Below, piece after piece: positions 48,971 through 58,557 of a DNA stretch of 64,000 nt. This DNA is from Poronia punctata (taxonomy: Eukaryota; Ascomycota; Sordariomycetes; Xylariales; Xylariaceae): NCBI GenBank assembly GCA_022579005.1, contig MU401600.1, positions 36,653 to 100,652 of the forward strand, written 5' to 3'. Position numbers and translations under genes: made by a program. Below the pieces are notes generated by a model, which was given only the letters and a program-made list of their open reading frames with translations, was not told the origin of the DNA and searched no databases. Every line of letters starts with the position of its first letter. The first letter of the stretch is position 1.

Positions 48971-50299
48971 CTATTGCGGAAATTCAACGTCCCTGCCCAG
49001 AGATGTAGCTACCCACGCACCCAGCGACTCCCTTACAATATTATTACTCGACCAGTTCCTAGACGGATGAGCTCTGTTACTGAAATGCAAGAAGAGCGTG
49101 TTACTAGCCCGGTCAATGACCAGCGACGTGCCAGTAAACCCTGTATGACTAGCCGCCAGCGGATTCGCCATCGGCCCCGCGGTGTAATACTGATTGAGCT
49201 CGAAGCCGATACCATGGGCGGCATCGGCACCGAAACGCTCGTTAAAGTTGGTGAAGATGAGATCGACAGACTCCTGCGAGAGAATACGCTCGCCACCGTA
49301 CGTGCCGTTGTTTAGGATCATCTGGCAGAAAATGGCAGCGTCGTAAACGGTGGAGAACAGGCCCGCGTGGCCGGATACGCCGTTCAGGCCCCATGCGTTC
49401 TCGTCGTGCACGGTACCGCGCACGGGCTGTGGTCGCTCGGGCGCCGCGCCGTCTAGGACGTCGAGTTGGAATTCCTGCGTCGCCATGCGCGAGTAGAAGG
49501 GGAAGTCGGCGCCTTCGACGTTGTCGCGGTTGAAGAATGTGTCTTCCATTCCTAGCAGGGATGTGTATTCGCCGATTACCTCGTCGAGGGGCTTGCCGGT
49601 GACTGCTTCGATAACAAGCATTGTTGTCATGAGGTTGAGGTCAGAGTACGCGTAGGCAGAACCCGGTTCGTTCTGTAACGTCTCATTTAGGATCTTCTGG
49701 GTGCGTGATTCGTATGTCGGGTATACATCCACCATCCAAAGTCCGGGTTCAGGGTCCGGCGCAAGTCCGCTCGTATGCGTTAGAAGTTGTTGGATTGTGA
49801 TTTCCTCCTTGCCGTTTGCTGCGAAGTCCGGGAGATAGGTAGCAACGGTGCCTTCAAGCTCGATCAAACCCTGGTCTATACAGCGGAGGGCGGCGACTGA
49901 CGTAAACAGCTTGGTCAAGCTTGCCAGGTCGTAGATGGTGTCGACAGTAGCCTCCTCTACCTCGCCTGTCGGGAGCTGTTCCTCGACAGAGGCCCAGAGG
50001 TTTCGGTTTCCAAACGCGAAATGGCTCACGATTACACCATTGTGTGCCACGAGAGTGGTACCGCCGGGCTCGATGGGGAGGACCTGGTCATGGGTCTTGG
50101 ATCCCCAGTTTCTCGCCTCGGTGAATTGTGTGAGATTGGTAACCATGGCCTCTAGGGGCTCGGATAACATGCCCACGGATTCGGGCGTCCCTTCAACCAG
50201 CACGTCATCTTCCTGGCGGGCGAACTTTGGAGGCTTTGCAGACGACACTGCGGCCAAGAAGCTGGCCGCAACTGATAGATTCCAAATGAGTGCCACCAT
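48971..50299 (-). CDS. secreted class C beta-lactamase-like serine hydrolase (AmiE-like candidate)
   Basis: An intronless gene of 442 aa. A signal peptide (MVALIWNLSVAASFLAAVSS) precedes a beta-lactamase/penicillin-binding fold. The catalytic set is complete: S127-L-T-K130 in YDLASLTKLFTSVA, Y218-S-D in the YAYSDLNLM loop, and HTGFTGTS near residue 393. QLLTHTSGLAP is another family signature. The fold covers carboxypeptidases, esterases, D-aminopeptidases and the Bacillus muropeptide amidase AmiE (YbbE). The neighbours (NagZ-like, MurQ, amino-sugar kinase) match the genes found with AmiE in Bacillus. I therefore infer that it removes the peptide from MurNAc-peptides outside the cell. An esterase role cannot be excluded from sequence. 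It is divergent from the NagZ-like gene, 1.15 kb apart. The lack of introns agrees with, but does not prove, bacterial descent. Confidence 0.85.
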   Translation of the reverse strand: MVALIWNLSVAASFLAAVSSAKPPKFARQEDDVLVEGTPESVGMLSEPLEAMVTNLTQFTEARNWGSKTHDQVLPIEPGGTTLVAHNGVIVSHFAFGNRNLWASVEEQLPTGEVEEATVDTIYDLASLTKLFTSVAALRCIDQGLIELEGTVATYLPDFAANGKEEITIQQLLTHTSGLAPDPEPGLWMVDVYPTYESRTQKILNETLQNEPGSAYAYSDLNLMTTMLVIEAVTGKPLDEVIGEYTSLLGMEDTFFNRDNVEGADFPFYSRMATQEFQLDVLDGAAPERPQPVRGTVHDENAWGLNGVSGHAGLFSTVYDAAIFCQMILNNGTYGGERILSQESVDLIFTNFNERFGADAAHGIGFELNQYYTAGPMANPLAASHTGFTGTSLVIDRASNTLFLHFSNRAHPSRNWSSNNIVRESLGAWVATSLGRDVEFPQ

Positions 50300-51447
50300 T
50301 TTGATGTCGAGATATCACTCAACCGCTATTGGATGTGCTAACATTTGCAATCGAAAGCTAGACTAGCTAGCTGAAAGACATACATACATGTCTATATGTG
50401 GAAAATGGAACATCGAAACAAACATCTGCGAGGTTGCATCAAGACTGTCGAGCGCCCCCAGGCGGGCCCCGACGACCCCCGGTCATTGTTGGATTCAATT
50501 CCGCGATCTTGACCCACAGATGATGAGGCCCATGCATAGAGGGTAGGATCAGCAACCTGCCCCTGTTCTCCCCATGTCCGGTTGTGGATCGCAAGCAAGT
50601 TTGGGGGATTTTGGTGTTGGGGGTGGGGTTGAAGTTGAGATAGACTTACATGAACTAGATAGGAGACCGAGGCACGCACGAGGAGCTCGCCTAATCTAGA
50701 GTCCTAGACTAACTAACCTATTTCTCTGACGATGGTGATGATGACAAAATGTCGAGAGACAGAATCAGGGCGTTTATCGGTGCTGAGATCCTATCTGCGG
50801 GTTTATCTTGGGGGTTTAATTCGCCATCGGGAAAGGTTTGGGTATTAATTATCTCAATGCTTCACGACATCCGCACATCCGGCAATGAGTCCAGCAAAAC
50901 TGAGGCCGTACTCGTAAGCCCTTGGGAGCTTAGCTCCCCTTATTACCTGGCATATTATGCGGGATGATACGCTAGAAACAAAGGAATATTCGATCAGCTC
51001 CTCGCTATGCGGCTATGCCTATCCTTAACATAATAAGCTTTTGGCGCACTTGGGAAAACGCTTGGCTAATGATTTCCGGCATTTGTACCTAGATATAGAC
51101 AGGCATTTGCCACGAAAGCGAAATACGCATTTATCTAAATTCCTCGGCGAGTTCAGATGTGTGTAAACTATTCCAATTACCTACATGTTATCGCCGCTGA
51201 CGCATGCAGGAAGTTCTAGCCTCAGCCGTGGGGTTTCTGACCCCAAGCTAAGAAGACGAGGATGCAATGTTACATCAATCTTGTAAGGGGATATCGGAAG
51301 GGAGAGATTTGAGGTAGAAGTCTAGGTCAAGCTAGATGGTATATCTCGGTGTAAGAATGTCGACTTTCCCAAGATTTTTAGACACGGTACAGTTTCTAAT
51401 CGACTAGCCCTAGATCTAGTCGTTTTATCACCGAACCCATAGGCATC
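50300..51447. promoter_or_regulatory. intergenic region between divergent serine hydrolase and NagZ-like genes
   Basis: 1.15 kb without a convincing gene separates the two start codons, so both promoters must lie here. CTAGACTAG/CTAGATCTAG words occur near 50361-50370, 50695-50712 and 51400-51420, one set close to each start codon. A shared regulator is plausible but unproven. Confidence 0.45.
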
Positions 51448-52563
51448 ATGTATTTTCGAGCTTCGTTGAGCGCCTCGGTGTGCGCCTTGCTAGCGATTCC
51501 TAGCTTGGCCGCAGTTCCCTCTGGCGTTACCAACAAGGAGCTGCAGATATTGGCCGGAGCACACGTCATCTACTCGTGGCCCAGCACAGTCTCGGCTCCG
51601 GATGAGCTGGTGAATCTTATTCGAAACGGCGTTGTCGGCGGTCTCATCCTCTTCGGAGAGAACGTGGGCACCGGCACGGCAGACGTCCTAGCTTCGTTAC
51701 AATCCGACTATAGTGCCTCGCCGGCCGGCAGTGTATTCAAGAAATACCTGGGCGCGGACGGTCCTCTCTTCATCAACACCGACCAAGAGGGCGGTCAAGT
51801 CCGACGCATCAAGACAGCCGGGCCCATCGAATCGGCCAAGGATACCGGGTCATCCGCACACCCCGCAGTACGCGGGAAGCAAGCCGGCATCGACGCAGCC
51901 GCCGCATTAAGCGGCGCTAACATGAACGGTAACCTTGCACCCGTCCTCGGCGTCTACCGACATGCAGGAGATTTCCTCGACTATTACGAGAGATCGTACG
52001 GCAACACATCGGCCGCCGTGTCCCTCGCTGCCACGGCTTTCATCAAAGCGCAACAAGCGGCCGGCATCCCCGCCACGGCGAAGCACTTCCCCGGTCTGGG
52101 CGCCGCGCTCCACTCGCAGAACACGGACCTCACGCCCGTCACGCTCGACTTGTCCCTCAACGAAATACGCACTGTGGACGAAGCGCCCTACGTCAAAGCG
52201 ATTGCGGCGGGCGTCGAACTGGTGATGCCCTCTTGGGCCATCTACCCCGCGCTCGACTCAGTCCCGGCGGGTCTGAGCAGGAAGTGGGTTACCAATGAAC
52301 TGCGCACGCGGCTGGGTTTCAAGGGCGTGGTCATCACGGACGCGCTGGAGGCGGGCTCTCTGACGCGGTTTGGGGATACGGCTGCTTTGGCTGTGAAGGC
52401 TGCTGGTGCGGGCGTGGATATGTTGCTCGCTAGCGGGAGGAATGTGACGCAGGGTGTGGTGACTAGGAAGGCTGTTGTCGAGGCGCTGCAGAGTGGGACG
52501 TTGGATTGGGATGAGTTTATCGCTTCTTCGAAGAGGATTATCGGGCTGAGGAAGGGGTTGTAG
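51448..52563 (+). CDS. secreted GH3 NagZ-like beta-N-acetylhexosaminidase
   Basis: An intronless gene of 371 aa. The size equals single-domain bacterial NagZ rather than the 700-950 aa fungal GH3 glucosidases. After a signal peptide (MYFRASLSASVCALLAIPSL) the barrel shows VGGLILFGENVGT, PLFINTDQEGGQVRRI, the Lys-His pair in ATAKHFPGLG (K212-H213), VELVMPSWAIYPALD and FKGVVITDALEAGSL, with nucleophile D298. The DQEGG-R and KHFPG motifs bind GlcNAc in NagZ. The expected reaction is removal of beta-linked GlcNAc from GlcNAc-MurNAc fragments, releasing MurNAc or MurNAc-peptide. The usual Asp-x-His acid/base dyad after KHFPGHG is not seen: the loop reads GLGAALHSQNTD. This is common in NagZ relatives outside the canonical clade and may change mechanism or substrate. 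It converges on the MurQ-kinase gene. Confidence 0.88.
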   Translation: MYFRASLSASVCALLAIPSLAAVPSGVTNKELQILAGAHVIYSWPSTVSAPDELVNLIRNGVVGGLILFGENVGTGTADVLASLQSDYSASPAGSVFKKYLGADGPLFINTDQEGGQVRRIKTAGPIESAKDTGSSAHPAVRGKQAGIDAAAALSGANMNGNLAPVLGVYRHAGDFLDYYERSYGNTSAAVSLAATAFIKAQQAAGIPATAKHFPGLGAALHSQNTDLTPVTLDLSLNEIRTVDEAPYVKAIAAGVELVMPSWAIYPALDSVPAGLSRKWVTNELRTRLGFKGVVITDALEAGSLTRFGDTAALAVKAAGAGVDMLLASGRNVTQGVVTRKAVVEALQSGTLDWDEFIASSKRIIGLRKGL

Positions 52564-52955
52564 GCCGTCGTCCAGTACAGGCAATGTGAACTCAACTATA
52601 TTCGCATGTCAATTGAAGATGAGTTCTTTGTAGTAAACAAATAAAAACCATGATTTTTGTTACAAGAGCTGCGACTTATCCGAAGTACTCCCTATAGGCA
52701 CTTGGATAAGCTATTCGACGCTGGGCTGTGGGATATTTTCGCTCTCCTCTCCCGTCGCGGTTTGAGTGTGGAAGATATGTTGTAGGAGGAACGGAAGGGG
52801 CCAACACAGTGCAAAGATGTCACTGAAGTCACTGAAGTCACTGAAGTCACTGGGAAAGTGCGGTTTTGTTACACTGCACAGTACATCACACAGTCACACC
52901 TTCCTCATGGCTCGAGCTTCATCAAACAGATTTCTTTTCTTTTACTTCTGTGTAA
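52564..52955. other. convergent gap with 9-bp tandem repeat
   Basis: 3' flanks of the NagZ-like gene and of the MurQ-kinase gene. It contains about 3.5 copies of the nonamer TCACTGAAG at 52819-52851. Confidence 0.6.
52819..52851. repeat. TCACTGAAG nonamer tandem
   Basis: Three perfect copies and a partial fourth between the convergent NagZ-like and MurQ-kinase genes. No known role. Confidence 0.85.
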
Positions 52956-55146
52956 CTATATGCGACCTAAGAGATATCGAGCTCCCGCAACAGCCGGCTG
53001 GTCCACGCTTTCGATCTTTTGGAATTTGCCACATTTCTCCTCGAGCGCCTTCAACAGCGTCGTTTGGTAGAGGTCGTCTTTCATCATACCACCTGCTAGC
53101 ACGAGACCTGACCTAGCAGGATCGATTCCTCGTCCCCGGACAAGCAGCGCCACCAAGTCTACTAGACTCGAGACGCCTGCGTTCACTATACGCTTGGCAG
53201 TTTCGTCGTCGGAAGCGGCCAAGGATAGGACGAGCTTAGCTACGCCGGCTATGCGTTTTGTCGTAGCAAGCGTGGCATCTTCGGCCTGGTGTAGGGTTGG
53301 GTCCGGGACGAGGATGGTGCTTAGGAGATCTTCTGGTTGGGAATCGGGATAGAGGTCCTTGAAATGCTTGAAGATTGCCTGCGATAGACTCGGCAGTTTA
53401 TCGATCGTGGCAGTGCTTTGTAGTCTGTAGAGATCAGACGAATATAGTGCCGCCCGCAGTGCCTCTCGGCCAATCCCATAACCGGAGCCGTCGTCGCCCA
53501 GGAGGTAACCCCATCCTCCGACGCGGTGTGTTCGTTGGAATTCGCCGTCTACCTTGGAATAACTCATCGCGATGGACCCTGTTCCTGCCACGACGACAAC
53601 CGCCGAGTCGATTTCTTCTTGGTTGGTCACTGACGCTGGGAGGATGTCGATGTCGGTGGTGATTCTCGGTTTTGTGCCTGCTGGGAGATTAATCAGGTCG
53701 GAGAGGGCGCTGTCGATTGCTGAGGTCAGGGACGGCCTGCCGTAACCAGCCATGCCGACCCAGGCGGCAGAGAAGTTGAGTGTGCCCACTTGTTGCCCAT
53801 GGGTCGATTTGCAGTTGTTGATAGCCTCCTGAATTGCCTTGGAAATAGTGGCAATGGCGGCATCGATGCCAATGTTGGTTCTAAGCCGTTTAGCGATGCA
53901 TCTTTTCGAGCTGAGGTGATGAGGAAAAACTTACAAGTTACAAGGGCCGGCGGTACCCATTCCCATCTCTCCGTCCTTTGACATGATGACAGCTTTGCAA
54001 TTGGTACCTCCAGCATCCACGCAAAGGACCAAACCGTCGTTCTGCGTTGCCCGCTGTGTCTCCGTTTCGCGAGCTTCCTCAAAAACGCGGGCAAGGACGC
54101 CCTTGTTGCTTTCAAGGCGCTCTTCTGCTTCCGCCACGGGAACTTTCAGGACGATGGTTACGGCAGCTAATTTGACGCTCCCGCGACAGCTTTCCAGAAT
54201 CTGGTCTAGCTCTACATCGGACTGCGTACGAACGTCGCCGCCGACGAAGCGAAGAATGTTTCGGGCTCGTTGCTTTAGTTTGAGGTTGGTGGCTTTCACG
54301 TCAATCATCTGTGCTTGTTAGCCAGACAGATTTGTAACATTGGTAATAGAGCAGAGCATGTCAGAAAACGAACCAAGTTTCCATAGGTTTTGCCGAGCTT
54401 GATCATTACACCAGTGCTGATCATATTCAGCACCAACTTCGTCGCCGTCCCGGCCTTCATCCTCGTGCTACCGGTGACAACCTCGGGCCCCGTAACAGCG
54501 GGGATGAGGTAGTCGGCATTACCCTCTTGGCCGATGGCCGAAGGCGAGACGCAAACAAGCCCGACAGTAGTGGCACCTATTGACTTCATATAAGACAGAC
54601 CACCCAGGACATAGGGAGTGCGACCGGAGGATGCGATTCCAATTAGCGAGTCCACCTTGGGGTTCAAGTTGAAGGGCTGTAGATCGACTTCTGCTGCGTT
54701 CCTGTCATCTTCGGCGCCTTCTTTGGCGTGGCGAAGGGCATGATCACCGCCGGCTATCAAAGCTATGAATTGGCCTGGCGGTGCGGAGTATGTGGGCGGT
54801 ATCTCGGATGCATCGAGGACACCTAATCTGTGTCATACACAGATCGCGGTCAGTCAACACTTAAATGCACCTTATATTTAATAGACGGTTTAGAGGAGGC
54901 TCGTTACCTTCCACTAGTGCCGGCACCTATATAAAAGACCCGGCCCCCTTTGCGCACGCGTTCCGATAAAGTGTCTATCACCTCGGCAATCACCGGGAGG
55001 CATGATTCGACGGCAGCGGGCACATCCCGGTCCTCCCGGTTGAGGATCCGGCAGAGCTCGACAGTCGGGACACGGTCAATGTTTGCTGACCGGGCGTTTC
55101 GGTTCTCCGTCTGCAGGCCCGCAAGCTGGATGACAGGTGTGGACAT
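52956..55146 (-). CDS. murQ: fused MurNAc-6-phosphate etherase (MurQ) and BadF/NAGK-type sugar kinase
   Basis: Four exons (55146-54908, 54827-54374, 54308-53935, 53880-52956) with introns of 80, 65 and 54 bp give 663 aa. Residues 1 to about 300 are MurQ. The signatures are [60 protein letters not shown] and [17 protein letters not shown]; then [14 protein letters not shown] and a helical C-terminal domain. The two catalytic Glu align as E88 (DASE) and E119 (EGAED), with the same spacing of 31 as in bacterial MurQ. From about residue 322 a BadF/BcrA/NAGK kinase begins: [69 protein letters not shown] and VLAGGMM. It should phosphorylate MurNAc (and perhaps GlcNAc) and cleave the lactyl ether to GlcNAc-6-phosphate plus D-lactate in the cytosol. 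The second intron uses a GTTCGT donor; the join rests on it and on the MurQ tail encoded after it. Confidence 0.88.
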
Positions 55147-56108
55147 GGCTGCGGCTCTATCTCGTCACCCTTGTCGCAAGATCTCTGGGCAAGGATTATT
55201 ATCGAGATTGTGGGCAACAAGAAGATACCCAACGAAGGTGCGTATGTATCAGTTATTTCTTATCACAGGCTGGCTTGGTTACGATCATGGAAAATCTATT
55301 TCTAAACATTTTGTGATCTACATACGGCAGGTCCCGAGATACAGAGACGGAAACAACACCGACACCGGTAACCTGTTTTCTGTCATCTTGGCCCGTTTCT
55401 TTTACGGCCTTTTGCGGGCCTGAGAATTATATTTTCTTTCTATTTCCAAGGACTGTAAATGGGGACCATCGAACCCCCCACTACAGTTTGAGGCGGAAGA
55501 ACATGCCGGTGGAGATGGCCGATGCGCAACTCCATACCTACCTAGTGCATTGGCTTTCCTCGTGGCAATTAGGTACCTACTCTTAGCAGTTGGCCAACCA
55601 GGTAAGTTGCTTTCAAGTGCTTACGAGCACATCAGAAGATGTAATTTGTTTGTTGCGAGTAATGTGATGGCGGATCTATTCTCCTTTGCTTCAATTTTAC
55701 GTGCGTACAGATCTTCAAGGGTTAGTGATCTCCGCAATCCTTATCTGCATCTGCTTTTCCGTAGGTAGCGGAATTTTGGCGCGCCAGGGCTGCCAGGTAA
55801 CAGGTTGGAGGGAAGGATTTTGGGGAAATGTAACGTGCCTATCAGATCGTACCCGTTTTGGGACTGCGGATACCCTCACGACGACACACCTGCTTTCTTG
55901 GGGATATATGGGGTATATGGGGTATATGGGGGCGGCGACGCCCGCTCATAACCCGTTTCGAACCGTTCTGTCGGGTCTGATAATCAGTAGAAGTAAGCGG
56001 TTTTATTACCTACCTTACTTTGAGATTCGATCTGTGGTTGTGAGATTCGGGAAAGCTGACGAGATCTCGCAACATCCAAGGGGGCAGAAAGAGAAGAACA
56101 AAGACACA
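55147..56108. promoter_or_regulatory. intergenic region between divergent MurQ-kinase and UNC93-like genes
   Basis: 0.96 kb holds both promoters of the second divergent pair. A CGG-N8-CCG inverted triplet (55348-55361) fits a Zn2Cys6 regulator site, but such triplets are frequent by chance. A GGTATATGG triplication lies at about 55908-55930. No gene is supported here. Confidence 0.4.
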
Positions 56109-57695
56109 ATGTCGACCCAAGTAAAGGAGTCGTCTCCGGCTGGAGAGGCACAGGCCGAACATCAACAGCAACTTCCGGGCGAGCGACACTCGTCCAAAAT
56201 CGTGCGCTTCTATTCTCATCCATGGACGCAGATCATACTCATCAGCCTCATCTGTTTCTGTCTTCCAGGCGTAAGTCCACCACTTTCAAACCAACCCTCC
56301 CGTGTCCAAACCCGGTTTCCTAGGTTAATCCATTAATTGCAGATTTACAATGCTCTGGTTGGTATCGGAGGCTCAGGTCAGGTCGACCCGACGGTCGCGG
56401 CCAATGCCACAGTCGCGCTCCTGGCCACAACAGCGGCCACGGCCCTATTCATCGTCGGCCCAATCTTCTCGTGGGTTGGACCGCGCATCTGCTTCTTGAT
56501 CGGCGGGTGGACATACGCTTTGTACACTGGTAGCTTGCTGCATTTCAACCACCATCCCGATGACGGCTCATTCGTCATCGCCTCGGGCGCCATCCTAGGT
56601 GTCGGCGCGTCTTTCATCTGGATCGTACAAGGCGCCATCATGACCACATACGTAGACGAATCGCAAAAGGGTAGGGCCATTGCCGTTTTCTGGATCATCT
56701 TCAACCTCGGCGGTGGTATCGGATCCCTAGTCTCCTTTGGCCTAAACTATAACTCCAAGAGCGGCACCGTCACAGACTCGACTTATATCGCTCTTATGGT
56801 CATCATGATCTTTGGTTACTTCCTCGGTCTATTCATCTGTTCGCCTTCGCGCATTCGGCTGACTCAGTTAAACCGAGCTGTCGAGACGGAGAAGAGAAGC
56901 GTCAAAGGCACCGCCATCATGGCTATCAAGACGCTCAGCAAGTGGCGCGTGGCGTGTAGTACGTAGCCACTCAGATTTTCTCCTTTTTTTTATTTAAATA
57001 TGATTACTAACATGATATCAGTGATCCCTCTCTTCTTCTCCGCCAACGTATTCTACAGCTACCAGCAAAACGAAGTCAACGGTCGAACCTTCAACATCCG
57101 CACCCGTTCCCTAAACGGCGCATTCTACTGGATCGCCCAAATGCTCGGCGGCCTATTCATCGGTCTCATCCTCGACATGCCATGGTTCAGCCGAGGAGTG
57201 CGCGCGCGCGTCGGCTGGGTCATCCTCCTAGTCACCGGAATGGCCATCTGGGGCGGCGGCTACGCCTTCCAACTATGGGAGAACAAACGCCTAGCGCTCG
57301 GTCTGGTGCAAGATATCGATTACACGCAGGGCAATATCTCGACGGGTCCCATCTTCTTATACATCTTCTACGGCACGTATGATGCGCTATGGCAAGGGTT
57401 CGCGTACTGGCTCATCGGCACCGAGTCGAATAGCACGGCGCGCGCTGCCGTCCTCGTGGGCGCCTACAAGACTTTCCAGGCTACAGGAGGCGCGATGGCG
57501 TGGCGGATTAATGCGTTGCATAAGAGTCCGCTGACGCAGTTGGGTATGAATTGGGGTTTGTGTATTGGGTCGCTTATCTTTGTGTTGCCTACTGTGTGGA
57601 CGGTTTCGGATCATACTGCTGCTGAGGCGGAGGCTGGGTATGAGGGGGAGAAGAGGGATGAGCCTCATAAGACGATGGAGGATGCTGAGGTTTAG
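56109..57695 (+). CDS. UNC93-like major facilitator transporter
   Basis: Three exons (56109-56270, 56343-56958, 57022-57695) with introns of 72 and 63 bp encode 483 aa. The Met at 56109 heads a hydrophilic N-tail (MSTQVKESSPAGEAQAEHQQ); an upstream in-frame extension is less likely. About eleven or twelve membrane spans follow. UNC93/DUF895-type features are the first span WTQIILISLICFCLPGIYNAL, GIGGSGQVDP, the loop YVDESQKGRAIAVFWIIFNLGGGIGS, a NEVNGRTFNIRTRSLNGAFYWI segment after the central loop, and GSLIFVLP near the end. The C-tail is acidic. In fungi such proteins sit in the plasma membrane and their substrates are largely unknown. Because it shares a promoter region with the MurQ-kinase gene, uptake of MurNAc, GlcNAc-MurNAc or a related amino sugar is the natural hypothesis; it is inference from context only. 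Confidence 0.88.
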
Positions 57696-58557
57696 GGTTT
57701 ATGGACACTTACCTGTCTGCCTCATATATGGCGCAATTTAGTTATTTTGAGGCTTTGATGTCGCTATGTTACTACATAGTTCTCAGAATGACGTGATAAC
57801 TTGGACTGCTTGATAGGGGAGGTGTGAAGTCGATGCATGTGTTCCCCTGAGTCAAAGAAAGGGGTATCGCGGGACAAGGGAGTAGGATCATGTCATACAG
57901 GTAATTATTATATTCCTATCTCCATAATCGTATCCTTGATGGTAATTCTTGTTCTGATTTTTATTACGGGCATCTTCTTTAGGATACTACGCATGACTGG
58001 AAATAGTGACTGGTAACTGCTGTTGTTGTTGAGTCATCTCTTCCCCGTCAACGAAGCCCTTTTTTATGTGGCCGCTCTTTCCTGGAAATATATATATATA
58101 TGAATGGCTTCGACTCAACTTCTAGGAGGTACGAAGAGTGATTGGCTTGACTTGACTTGCTGTTACTAACAATTAATTGTCATTAACCTTTCTGCTTCTG
58201 CTTGGGTACCTGCCAATATGTAGGCCCGATGTTCAAACCTTGACTCCCCCTAACATCACACAAGTATCTGCCATGCCATGCGTTTCGGACAGACCACGGA
58301 AAGTACAAGGTTGAACCAGAATCAACAAACAATAATATGGTGACTATAACCGCGTAGTCTTCAGTCCCTCCGAGTTCGTTAAGATAAAAGGAGAAATAAA
58401 CAATATAAATCCTTCCTTGCAAGCTCCCAAAACCCTTCCTTTTCAACCCCATTTCTGATAATAAGTATCTATGCGATCACCAGAACCACCACCACCACTT
58501 CAACAGGAACGTCGCACCTAAACTTATAACATATCGTACGAATAAAAACAACGAAAA
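57696..58557. other. spacer
   Basis: No gene is supported. It contains a short TA run near 58090-58100 and an A-rich leader before the next ATG. Confidence 0.5.

Noticed and set aside
53375..54321. Plus-strand frames over the MurQ-kinase gene
   Set aside because: They have no motifs and overlap exons with intact kinase and etherase signatures on the minus strand.
55348..55361. CGG-N8-CCG as a proven regulator site of the cluster
   Set aside because: No matching copy was seen in the other divergent promoter, so it is kept only as a weak remark.
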